In this document: in pieces, positions 1 through 6,438 of the stretch
How the letters are laid out: every line of letters starts with the position of its first letter
How positions within the stretch are numbered: position 1 is the stretch's first letter
DNA from: Pseudomonadota bacterium
Lineage (GTDB): Bacteria > Pseudomonadota > Gammaproteobacteria > Xanthomonadales > Xanthomonadaceae
Reading direction: 5' to 3'
NCBI GenBank assembly: GCA_023393895.1
Contig: JAEXBT010000105.1
Location: 1-22,352 of the forward strand
Length of the DNA: 22,352 bases
Position numbers and translations under genes: made by a program
The notes under the pieces: generated by a model
The model's database searches: none
Told to the model about the DNA's origin: nothing
The model's input: only the letters and a program-made list of their open reading frames with translations

Positions 1-70
1 GTGCGTAAGGCTGTGTGTAAGGGGTGCAGGAGCAGAGGAAGAAATGTCTATGAATACAACTACATACTAC

Positions 71-98
71 ACAGGTTCGAGTCCTCTCCTGGGCACCA
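71..98 (+). other. tRNA 3'-end fragment, probable attachment site (att core)
   Basis: The stretch carries a T-loop (GGTTCGAGTCC) followed by CCTGGGC, a discriminator A and CCA, the 3' end of a tRNA whose acceptor would begin GCCCAGG. The DNA upstream supplies no D-arm or anticodon arm and no GCCCAGG, and the T-stem has a C-C mismatch (ACAGG against CCTCT), so this is not a complete tRNA gene. A 3' tRNA fragment directly before an integrase remnant is the usual form of a duplicated attachment site. Leu or Phe isoacceptors can have this acceptor, but the identity cannot be read from the fragment. Confidence 0.7.
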
Positions 99-113
99 AC
101 GGTCGGAATCAAG

Positions 114-137
114 AACCTCGCGCAAGCGGGGTTTTTT
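114..137 (+). terminator. Intrinsic terminator after the tRNA fragment
   Basis: An 8-bp stem (AACCTCGC with GCGGGGTT, one T-G pair) closes a GCAA tetraloop and runs into a T tract at 132-137. It lies 15 nt past the CCA, where a tRNA transcript would normally stop, so it was probably carried along with the tRNA end. Confidence 0.8.
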
Positions 138-155
138 GTTGCTCGACGTTCGTTT

Positions 156-174
156 CCCCTTACAAAACAAGGGG
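156..174 (+). repeat. Short inverted repeat before the integrase remnant
   Basis: CCCCTT (156-161) and AAGGGG (169-174) form a perfect 6-bp inverted repeat around ACAAAAC. It sits between the att core and the integrase remnant, in a locally AT-richer stretch. It may be part of an integrase promoter or a recombinase-binding region; nothing in the sequence decides between these. Confidence 0.4.
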
Positions 175-191
175 TTATGTAGCTTCGCACC

Positions 192-356
192 ATGGTGTGC
201 GTAAGGATCAAGGACGTTGCGCTGAGCGACGTGAGAATCCGAACACTTGTGCGCGATCAACCGTCTACCGCGTCGCGGATAGTGATGGTCTCTGCCCCGA
301 GATCCGTTGGTCGGATCTGCTGGCAAAGGGTTTGCCTTGGAGATCTTGAGCCGTGA
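192..356 (+). pseudogene. N-terminal remnant of a P4-type tyrosine recombinase (integrase)
   Basis: From ATG 192 one frame reads KDVALSDVRIRTLVRDQP and ends at a stop at 354-356. A second frame, shifted by one base near 255-263, reads VYRVADSDGLCPEIR. Joined, these match the arm-DNA-binding N-terminus (DUF4102 type) of P4-like integrases, whose usual pattern is LSD..IR..K....YKVADSDGLYL.V. The shift corresponds to loss of one base. After about residue 45 similarity fades, and the catalytic domain with its R-H-R-Y residues is absent. Its position just downstream of a tRNA 3' end fits an integrase of an island inserted at that tRNA. The gene is dead. The family call comes from motif memory and was not aligned. 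Confidence 0.65.
300..318. repeat. 19-bp interrupted palindrome
   Basis: AGATCCG (300-306) and CGGATCT (312-318) form a perfect 7-bp inverted repeat around TTGGT. It lies where the integrase remnant loses similarity to its family. It could be an operator-like site or chance; there is no T tract, so it is not a terminator. Confidence 0.35.
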
Positions 357-649
357 GCAGACTTTCGGTTTAGCCAGTCTTGGAGGCAGTTCATTGCTCG
401 CGGTTTTGCTAGGCCTTGCCCCCGCGTGCTGGCAGACTGCGTGTGCGAACCACGGTTTCCGGGACTGGACACGGAATGCACGGCGAATTTCACAAGAGGC
501 GCCTGCGCTGCGCGAGGCCTACCCAGTCGAATTAGACAGAGTGCCCGAAGCAGGCACCTCCATAAGTCCCACCTAAGGGAAGGCCTCCAGTCTGTGCATG
601 TCGAATGGCAGCGATGCCACGGACATCCCCCAACTACTGGAGCACCATC
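357..649. other. Decayed non-coding stretch
   Basis: No open frame here has a convincing start, ribosome-binding site or recognisable domain. Frames on both strands are interrupted or look like shadows. The stretch lies between the integrase remnant and the PepSY gene, so it is probably worn-down island DNA plus the promoter region of the PepSY operon. One small hairpin is visible (GTGCC 541-545 with GGCAC 553-557). I could not pick a convincing promoter. Confidence 0.5.
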
Positions 650-970
650 ATGAATACCCGCAAGCAACTTCTTTCCGCCGCCATCCTGACCGCGCTGCTG
701 GCCGCCGGTGGCACTGCCATGGCCCAATCGGGCAAGCAGGAGAACGATGCGGTCCACGACCTTGCCAAGGCCAAGGTGACATTGACGCAAGCGATTGCCA
801 AGGCCGAAGCCCACGCGAAAGGTCGCGCCACCCAAGCCGAGATCGAAACCGAGCGTGGCAAGACGGTAATCGAGGTCGAGGTCGTTTCGGGCAAGAACGC
901 GGTCTACGATGTGACCGTCGATGCGGTGACCGGCAAGGTACTCTCCAGCGAGCTCGACAAGGAGGACTGA
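650..970 (+). CDS. Exported PepSY-domain protein
   Basis: This 106-aa protein starts at ATG 650, preceded by GGAG at 7 nt, and has a signal peptide (basic MNTRK, hydrophobic core to about residue 22, cleavage likely after AMA at 25). The mature part, residues 40-102, is one PepSY domain: an amphipathic helix (VTLTQAIAKAEAHAKG), two strands (AEIETERGKTVIEVEVV) and the typical ending YDVTVDAVTGKVL. PepSY proteins are small periplasmic proteins thought to modulate peptidases or to act as sensor partners. The gene lies just upstream of a two-component system in the same direction, an arrangement seen repeatedly in proteobacteria, so it is probably an accessory or target of that system. A longer start at 605 would put 15 residues in front of the signal peptide and is unlikely. 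Confidence 0.9.
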   Translation: MNTRKQLLSAAILTALLAAGGTAMAQSGKQENDAVHDLAKAKVTLTQAIAKAEAHAKGRATQAEIETERGKTVIEVEVVSGKNAVYDVTVDAVTGKVLSSELDKED

Positions 971-991
971 GCCCTCCGGTTCGCCTTGTTG

Positions 992-1007
992 CAACATGGC
1001 GATGTTG
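992..1007 (+). repeat. Hairpin between the PepSY and regulator genes
   Basis: CAACAT (992-997) and ATGTTG (1002-1007) pair perfectly around a GGCG loop. It abuts the larger terminator-like hairpin that begins at base 1007, so the two would form tandem structures in the mRNA. Confidence 0.45.
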
Positions 1008-1042
1008 TCGACCGCGTGGCTTCGGCTGCGCGGTCGACTTTT
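1007..1042 (+). terminator. Intra-operon terminator or attenuator
   Basis: GTCGACCGCG (1007-1016) and CGCGGTCGAC (1029-1038) form a perfect 10-bp stem with a 12-nt loop, followed by TTTT (1039-1042). This has the form of an intrinsic terminator with a short T tract. It lies after the PepSY stop and 22 nt before the response regulator start. It could lower read-through into the regulator and kinase genes, giving more PepSY than regulator, or separate two transcription units. Confidence 0.6.
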
Positions 1043-1064
1043 GGGAAGCGCGTACGGAGGCAGC

Positions 1065-1730
1065 ATGCGACTGCTGGTGGTGGAAGACGATCCGATGATT
1101 GGCGAGGCACTTGTCGGGTTGCTCGGCAAGGAGTCCTATGCCGTTGACTGGGTTCGGGATGGCATCCAGGCAGACACCGCACTCAGGACCATGCAGTACG
1201 ACTTGGTGCTGCTGGACCTGGGCCTGCCCAGGCGCAATGGTCTGGCGGTCCTGACAGGACTTCGTTCACGCAGGAGCACGGTCCCGGTGCTGATCGTGAC
1301 GGCACGTGACGCTTTCGCGGATCGGGTGGCGGGGCTTGATGCGGGCGCGGACGATTACCTGCTCAAGCCTTACGACTTCGATGAACTTCTGGCGCGTATC
1401 CGTGCCCTGTTGCGTCGTGCGGCGTTCCGTGCCGAGCCGGTGTATCGACACGGCGACCTCACGCTCGATCCCATCAGCCGCGAAGCGATGCGCGAAGGCA
1501 CCCGCATCACCCTTTCTGCCAGAGAGTGGGCGGTGCTCGAACCCTTGCTGATGCGCCCGGGAGTGGTGCTGAGCCGGCAGCAGTTGGAGGAGAAACTCTA
1601 CGGCTGGAACGACGAAATCAGCAGCAACGCCGTCGAGGTCTACGTGCATGGCATCCGCAAGAAGCTCGGTGCCGACATCATCCAGAACATCCGAGGGCTG
1701 GGCTATTTCGTGCCGAAGGAGGGTTCATGA
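1065..1730 (+). CDS. OmpR/PhoB-family response regulator
   Basis: This 221-aa regulator has a receiver domain at residues 1-115, with acidic pocket D8/D9, phospho-acceptor D51 (LVLLDLGLP), T79 and K101, and a C-terminal winged-helix DNA-binding domain at about 130-218 that includes ITLSAREWAVLE and the closing RGLGYFV. Start ATG 1065 has GGAGG 4 nt upstream and gives the canonical MRLLVVEDD opening; the earlier in-frame ATG at 996 lies in the hairpin region and is rejected. The stop overlaps the kinase start (ATGA), so the two are translationally coupled. It most resembles the QseB/PmrA/BasR group, but the specific signal cannot be told from sequence. Confidence 0.95.
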   Translation: MRLLVVEDDPMIGEALVGLLGKESYAVDWVRDGIQADTALRTMQYDLVLLDLGLPRRNGLAVLTGLRSRRSTVPVLIVTARDAFADRVAGLDAGADDYLLKPYDFDELLARIRALLRRAAFRAEPVYRHGDLTLDPISREAMREGTRITLSAREWAVLEPLLMRPGVVLSRQQLEEKLYGWNDEISSNAVEVYVHGIRKKLGADIIQNIRGLGYFVPKEGS

Positions 1731-3064
1731 GCGCTTCGGCGAAGAAGCCCGCGTCGCTTCGTGCCCGCCTGCTCCGGCTGCTGACCCCATTGCTGCTGGT
1801 CGCGTTGGTCGTACAGGCGTGGATCGGTTATCGCTCGACCCTGGAGGAGGCCGACGAGATCTTCGACTATCAGATGCAGCAGACCGCGCTGCTGCTGGAT
1901 CGGATCAGCCCGGGGCAAGCGATGCCACTGGAGGCCATGGAGGACGGTCTGGATGAGCTTGATCTCTACGTGCAGGCCTGGTCTGCGGCAGGTCTTGCCT
2001 ATGCGTCGGACGACAGGTTCCCGCTGCCTAGGTTGCAGCGGGATGGCTTCACCGACATCAATGTGGAAGGCGAAGCCTTGCGTGTGTTCGTGAGCACACA
2101 AAGCAATCGGCAGGTACAGGTGGCTCAGGAGATGAGCGCACGCAGCGAGATCGCAGGCGAGCTCGCGTTGCGGACCCTGTGGCCGATGCTGGCCCTCGCG
2201 ATTGCCCTGATGTCCATCGTCTGGGCCGTCACCACCTTGGCGCTGCGTCCGCTCGTGCGGCTGCGGGAGGACCTTTCCCGGCGCGCGCCCGACGCGCTCG
2301 AAGCGTTGGAAGCATCCGGTCTGCCTGGCGAGATCCGGCCTCTGGTGGAAGAAATGAACCAGCTGATGTCGCGGATGAGGGCCGCCTTCGAGCGGGAGCG
2401 TCGCTTTGTCGCCGATGCGGCGCATGAGCTGCGGACCCCGCTTGCGGCGCTGCAGCTGCAGAACGAAGCGATAAAGCGATCGAGCTCGGAGGTTGAACGT
2501 GGAGAACAGTTGGGCCGGCAGCGCGCGGGTATCGAGCGTGCCACGCGTGTAGTGGAACAGTTGCTGGCGTTGGCGCGGCAGGACAGCGATGTCTCGAAAC
2601 CGGTACCTGTCGATTTGTCCACCTTGATTCGGGAGCGGATTTCAGCCCTGGCAGGCATGATCGATCACAAGCGTCTCCAGCTCACTCTGGACGTGCCGGC
2701 GCATGCCCCGGTGGAGGTTCCCCCCGAACCGATCCGCCAGCTGTTGTCCAACGTGCTCGACAACGCGGTGAAGTTCACGCCCGAACAGGGTCAGGTCAAG
2801 GTGACAGTGCGCAGCAAGGGCGAAGGACGATGGTCTGTCCTCGTTGAAGACTCCGGTCCGGGAATTCCGGCCGACGAACGTGCCCGCGCATTTGATCGCT
2901 TCTATCGTGCCTCCACCGCCACGGCTGCCGGGAGTGGCCTGGGGCTGGCGATCGCCAGGGCCGCAGCGGATGCGATCGGCGCCGGCATCACGCTCGGGGA
3001 AAGTTCAATGGGTGGACTGGTCGTGCAGGTAGGGTTGCAGGCTTCGGCCGACAAGGACTCATAG
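1727..3064 (+). CDS. Sensor histidine kinase, QseC/PmrB-like
   Basis: This inner-membrane kinase of 445 aa has TM1 at about residues 15-35, a periplasmic 2CSK_N-like sensor region at 36-148, TM2 at about 150-173, a HAMP-like linker, and a HisKA domain with phospho-acceptor H233 (AAHELRTPLA). Its HATPase domain has an N box (SNVLDNAVKF, N346), a G1 box (EDSGPGIP, D375) and a G2 box (GSGLGLAIA, 402-410). All catalytic motifs are intact. It overlaps the regulator by 4 nt. The periplasmic region is about 110 residues and could contact the PepSY protein encoded upstream; this is inference. Its stop lies 6 nt inside the converging cardiolipin synthase gene, so the two transcripts overlap at their 3' ends. 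Confidence 0.94.
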   Translation: MSASAKKPASLRARLLRLLTPLLLVALVVQAWIGYRSTLEEADEIFDYQMQQTALLLDRISPGQAMPLEAMEDGLDELDLYVQAWSAAGLAYASDDRFPLPRLQRDGFTDINVEGEALRVFVSTQSNRQVQVAQEMSARSEIAGELALRTLWPMLALAIALMSIVWAVTTLALRPLVRLREDLSRRAPDALEALEASGLPGEIRPLVEEMNQLMSRMRAAFERERRFVADAAHELRTPLAALQLQNEAIKRSSSEVERGEQLGRQRAGIERATRVVEQLLALARQDSDVSKPVPVDLSTLIRERISALAGMIDHKRLQLTLDVPAHAPVEVPPEPIRQLLSNVLDNAVKFTPEQGQVKVTVRSKGEGRWSVLVEDSGPGIPADERARAFDRFYRASTATAAGSGLGLAIARAAADAIGAGITLGESSMGGLVVQVGLQASADKDS

Positions 3065-4429
3065 CTGGAAGGCGATTGCCCTGACCATGCCTTCGTACAG
3101 GTCCTGGATCAGCGTTGCATGTGCGGTCTGACAGCGGACGCCATTGGCAGCGAGCCTTGCATGCCACGCGTCGAACTGCGCCACCACCGATGGATCGAGG
3201 AACAGGCAGGACAGCTCGTAGTTGAGGAAGAAGCTGCGGGTATCCAGGTTCATCGAACCGGACATCACCCAGGCCTCGTCGATGATGACCGCCTTCGCGT
3301 GGCACATCCTCGCCAGCGACAGGATCTCTGTGCCTTCAGCCGCGAGGTCACGCAGGGAGCGCCGGCGGGCGATGTCGGCCAGCGGGTGATTCGATCGGGC
3401 AGGCAGGACCAGGCGGATCTGCACGCCCCGACGGGCGGCGAGCAGGAGGGCGTGCAGGAAGGCGTCATCCGGCACGAAGTAGGGCGTGACCATCCAGATC
3501 CGGTTGTCGGCGCGATGGACGGCCTGGAGGAGCAGGTCGTAGGCGGTGTCGCGGGTGAAATCCGGGCCGCTGGGAACCAGCATCACGTCCTTGCCTGAGC
3601 GCCCCACCACTGGCGGTTGGTGCGGGCTGGAAGCCTCGCCCCATTGCCGATCGAACAGGGCGAGCGCATCGGCCGCCACCGCCCCTTCCACGACGTAGCT
3701 CAGGTCGATCCAGCCTTCCTCTTCCTCTTGGGGGAAATAGGCCTCGGCGATGTTGCGCCCACCGCTCCACAGGCAATTTCCATCGACCACCGCGAACTTG
3801 CGATGACTGCGCAGGTTGCCGGTGGCCAGTGAACGCAATCCGCGAACAGCGCCGAAGGCGCGCGCTTTTACTCCGGCCGCCTCCAGCCGGTCGTGAATCC
3901 GATGCAGGTGCCGCGCGGTGCCCATCCGGTCCAACAGCACGCGCACGCGAACCCCGCGATCGGCGGCCGCGATCAGGCTCGATTGCACGGCGTGGCCAGC
4001 CGCGTCATCGGTCAGGATGAAGATCGACAACGCGATCTCCTCCTCGGCGCCATCCAACAGTGCCAGCAGGCGCGACAATGCCACCTCGCCACTTTCGTCA
4101 AGCGCGAACCGGGTGATTGCGCGGGGCGGCGGGATCTCCTCGGCACGCCCGAGGTGTTCGCTCTCAAAAGCGTGGACTTGCGCCCCCTCTAGGCCGGTAG
4201 CCGGATTGCGGGGCCAGGCGATCGGGCGCGTGCCCCTTTCCTTGCGGCGGCCCAGCAGAAAGAACAGGGGCAGCGCGATATAGGGGAACACGACCAATGC
4301 CATAACCCAGGCGAGTGCAGCGGCAGCCGTCCGGTACTGGCGGCCGCGCCTTCGCAAGGACACGTAGAACAGCAGACCCGTCACGATGGCCGCAAGATGC
4401 AACGCGCCGAGCATGCCGGGATGCGGCAT
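3059..4429 (-). CDS. cls: Cardiolipin synthase (phospholipase D superfamily)
   Basis: The enzyme joins two phosphatidylglycerols into cardiolipin and glycerol at the inner membrane. Starting at ATG 4429 it is 456 aa: two N-terminal membrane segments (about 8-24 and 35-60, PLDc_N type), then two HKD motifs, HRKFAVVD (H209, K211, D216) followed by SGGRN, and HAKAVIID (H377, K379, D384) followed by SGSMNLD. This is the complete ClsA-type layout. A GTG at 4537 would add 36 residues, but the extension is polar and has no good ribosome-binding site; ATG 4414 is a shorter alternative. The 3' end overlaps the kinase gene by 6 bp. Another PLD-family transferase is possible but less likely given PLDc_N. 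Confidence 0.9.
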   Translation of the reverse strand: MPHPGMLGALHLAAIVTGLLFYVSLRRRGRQYRTAAAALAWVMALVVFPYIALPLFFLLGRRKERGTRPIAWPRNPATGLEGAQVHAFESEHLGRAEEIPPPRAITRFALDESGEVALSRLLALLDGAEEEIALSIFILTDDAAGHAVQSSLIAAADRGVRVRVLLDRMGTARHLHRIHDRLEAAGVKARAFGAVRGLRSLATGNLRSHRKFAVVDGNCLWSGGRNIAEAYFPQEEEEGWIDLSYVVEGAVAADALALFDRQWGEASSPHQPPVVGRSGKDVMLVPSGPDFTRDTAYDLLLQAVHRADNRIWMVTPYFVPDDAFLHALLLAARRGVQIRLVLPARSNHPLADIARRRSLRDLAAEGTEILSLARMCHAKAVIIDEAWVMSGSMNLDTRSFFLNYELSCLFLDPSVVAQFDAWHARLAANGVRCQTAHATLIQDLYEGMVRAIAFQL

Positions 4430-4629
4430 AGGCAGGCTTCCGGACAACGGAATCAATCGACGCGCTCCGTCGGTATGGTTGGACAGGATGCCGCCATACC
4501 CTGCGAAACGCCATCTGGCTGGAAGGAATGCCTCCACCCGATCTTAAATTTCGCCTCAGACAGTGCTATCACGCTCGCGCCAGGGCTACGTTCAGCCATC
4601 CCATCGCGTTCGAAGATGCGCCGTGCAGA

Positions 4630-4646
4630 TCATGCAGCGTGCATGA
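4630..4646. promoter_or_regulatory. Palindromic operator candidate
   Basis: TCATGCA-GCG-TGCATGA is a perfect 7-bp inverted repeat with a 3-bp centre, typical in size of a dimeric repressor or activator site. It sits about 200 bp upstream of the cls start and 230 bp upstream of the PHP gene start. The regulator is unknown. Confidence 0.4.
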
Positions 4647-4750
4647 AATGTCGGCGGGATTTCGACTCCGGACGCATAGCAGGCACGTATGCCCGCCTGT
4701 CCCACGGAAAGAACATGGTGCAGGTTCGGTGAGCAACGCATCATCTTCCG

Positions 4751-4790
4751 GATGTCACCCGGCCGTCATTTCCTTGTTGCCCCGATGTCA
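4751..4790 (+). promoter_or_regulatory. Pho-box-like tandem 11-bp repeats
   Basis: Four pentamers lie exactly 11 bp apart: TGTCA (4753), CGTCA (4764), TGTTG (4775) and TGTCA (4786). PhoB binds 7-bp direct repeats (CTGTCAT type) separated by 4 bp, the same 11-bp period, so this could be two adjacent Pho boxes. The spacers are GC-rich, unlike the classic AT-rich ones, and the third unit is poor. The site lies 85-125 bp upstream of a phosphoesterase-type gene, which fits phosphate control. No match score was computed. Confidence 0.45.
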
Positions 4791-4816
4791 CGCATGACGA
4801 AGAAGATGAGTCCCCG

Positions 4817-4847
4817 CACAGCAGTGGTGAAGGGTTTGACTGCTGTG
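4817..4847 (+). promoter_or_regulatory. Leader hairpin upstream of the PHP gene
   Basis: CACAGCAGT (4817-4825) and ACTGCTGTG (4839-4847) form a perfect 9-bp stem around a 13-nt loop, 28 nt before the GTG start. No T tract follows, so it is not a terminator. It could be an operator for a dimeric protein or a structured 5' leader affecting mRNA stability or translation. Confidence 0.4.
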
Positions 4848-4875
4848 TCCGTGCATTCAATGGGGTTACAGGCAA

Positions 4876-6354
4876 GTGATTTTTCCACGCAACGCCAGCG
4901 TCGTCCTTCTGGCTGCAATCATCGCCGGGTGCGCATCACAACCGGTCCGTTCAACCCATTCCGACGCGTCGGATGCAATCTTCGACACTGGTTCACGCAG
5001 CTGGCTGGCTGGCGACCATCACATCCACAGCGAGTTCAGCGTCAAGTACGTCGAGAGTGCAGACGGCAAGTCGCCGCCGACACCGCAGTTCGGCGGAGAT
5101 GGCAGGTACTCCATTGCCGACAATGCGCGCAAGGCGCGCGAGCATGGGCTGGCGTGGACGGTGGCAACCGACCATGGTGGGCCGAACCACTCCAAGATCA
5201 GCCACGATCACACCTGGCCTGCACTGCAGGCCGCGCGTCGCGAGGTCCCCGAGGTCCTGCAGTTCTTCGGCATGGAGTTCGATACGCCGGGGGGCGACCA
5301 CAGCAGCCTGATCATGCCGCACACGCATCACGAGCGGGAGGACCTGCACGCAATCGAATCGCGTTACTCGCAACGTGACGCGTGGCCGCGTGATCCCGCA
5401 CGGGACACCGAGCCCAAGATGTTGCACGCGCTCGAACACATGCGTTCGCTGGCGGCGCCGCCAGTGCTGATCGCCAACCATCCATCCCGTTCGGCGACCG
5501 GCGTGGGCGAGTACGGAAAGTACACCCCGGTCGAATTCCGGGCCTGGAACGACACTGCGCCGAAGGTTGCGGTCGGCATGGAAGGCGCGCCCGGCCATCA
5601 GGCGGGCGGGCTGAACCAGGATGGAAGCCTAGACCCGGAAGGGGCGCGAGGCGGTTATCGGAACTCGCCGACGCTCGGGGGATTCGACCAGATGACGGCT
5701 CGCCTCGGCGGCTTCTGGGACTCGATGCTGGGCGAGGGGCGCCGCTGGTGGGTGACCTCGACGTCCGACGCGCATCGGCACTGGCGCGAAGGTGGAAGCG
5801 ACTTCTACCCCGGGGAGTATTCCAAGACCTATGTGCTTGCCGAGCGCACGCACGCGGACGTACTCGACGGGCTGCGTAACGGCCGGGTGTTCGTGACCAC
5901 GGGCGACCTCATCTCGGCCCTCGACGTCGTGGTATCCGCGGCTGACGGCAGCGGTCGTGCCGGAATCGGCGGAACCGCACATGTCCATGCCGGGCAAACC
6001 GTGCGCGTGGCGATCCGCGTACGCGATCCTGCCGGAGCCAACCACGGCGGAAGGACGCCCGAGGTGGCTCGCGTCGACCTGATCGTGGGCGACGTCACCG
6101 GCCCCTCGGCGAACCGCGCAAACGACGCCAACCCGACCACGCGAGTGGCAAAGCGCTTTACGGCCAGCGACTGGACCCGCGATGGAGAGTACCTCGTCAT
6201 GACGCATGAGTTCCCGGCGTCGGCGCAGGGCCAATACCTGCGCGTGCGCGGCACCAACACCGCGGAACTGGAGCCGTCGCCTGATCCACGTGGCGAGGAT
6301 CCCTGGTCGGACCTGTGGTTCTACAGCAATCCGGTCTTCATCGACGCGCACTGA
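4876..6354 (+). CDS. PHP-domain metallohydrolase lipoprotein (CehA/McbA-like)
   Basis: This 492-aa protein has a lipoprotein signal with lipobox IAGC (C19), so it is probably anchored in the outer membrane. The body has the PHP metal-binding pattern: H49/H51 (GDHHIHSEFS), D99/H100 (ATDHGG), E134 (GMEFDTPGGDHS), H202 (ANHPSR) and D298/H300 (TSDAHRHW). PHP enzymes use a multi-metal centre to hydrolyse phosphoesters; CehA/McbA-type members also cleave carbamate esters. The C-terminus (about 350-490) is beta-rich with no metal motif. The start is GTG 4876 with only a weak AGG upstream; the frame is closed by a stop at 4837, and no better start lies between. The TonB receptor gene follows after 84 nt, suggesting surface hydrolysis followed by uptake. 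The substrate is unknown. Confidence 0.82.
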   Translation: MIFPRNASVVLLAAIIAGCASQPVRSTHSDASDAIFDTGSRSWLAGDHHIHSEFSVKYVESADGKSPPTPQFGGDGRYSIADNARKAREHGLAWTVATDHGGPNHSKISHDHTWPALQAARREVPEVLQFFGMEFDTPGGDHSSLIMPHTHHEREDLHAIESRYSQRDAWPRDPARDTEPKMLHALEHMRSLAAPPVLIANHPSRSATGVGEYGKYTPVEFRAWNDTAPKVAVGMEGAPGHQAGGLNQDGSLDPEGARGGYRNSPTLGGFDQMTARLGGFWDSMLGEGRRWWVTSTSDAHRHWREGGSDFYPGEYSKTYVLAERTHADVLDGLRNGRVFVTTGDLISALDVVVSAADGSGRAGIGGTAHVHAGQTVRVAIRVRDPAGANHGGRTPEVARVDLIVGDVTGPSANRANDANPTTRVAKRFTASDWTRDGEYLVMTHEFPASAQGQYLRVRGTNTAELEPSPDPRGEDPWSDLWFYSNPVFIDAH

Positions 6355-6438
6355 TCTCGCGCCGCCACACCATCTGGTTCCGTCCATTGGCTGCTGCTCG
6401 CGCAGCGGTTGCAACGCATTATTCATGAGGTAACAACG

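Larger units (their letters stand above)
4430..4875. other. Divergent intergenic region (cls / PHP lipoprotein)
   Basis: This 446-bp stretch between divergent genes has no credible coding frame; the short frames crossing it lack a start site and domains. It holds a 17-bp palindrome (4630-4646), a run of 11-bp-spaced TGTCA-like elements (4751-4790) and a 9-bp-stem hairpin (4817-4847), each listed separately. It should contain promoters for both genes. I could not pick convincing -10/-35 boxes. Confidence 0.7.

Noticed and set aside
23..98. A complete tRNA gene ending at the CCA at 96-98
   Set aside because: The acceptor 5' strand is not GCCCAGG, there is no D-arm or anticodon arm, and the T-stem has a C-C mismatch. 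Only the 3' end is tRNA-like.
257..1129. A 290-aa frame on the minus strand
   Set aside because: It lies antisense to the PepSY gene, has no start site or domain, and is a shadow of the GC-biased coding strand.
1526..3064. A longer kinase starting inside the regulator gene
   Set aside because: The extra residues overlap the regulator in another frame; the ATGA overlap start at 1727 precedes the first membrane segment as expected.
4430..4537. A 36-residue N-terminal extension of cardiolipin synthase from GTG 4537
   Set aside because: The segment is polar, lacks a ribosome-binding site and would bury the membrane-targeting start; ATG 4429 fits the family.
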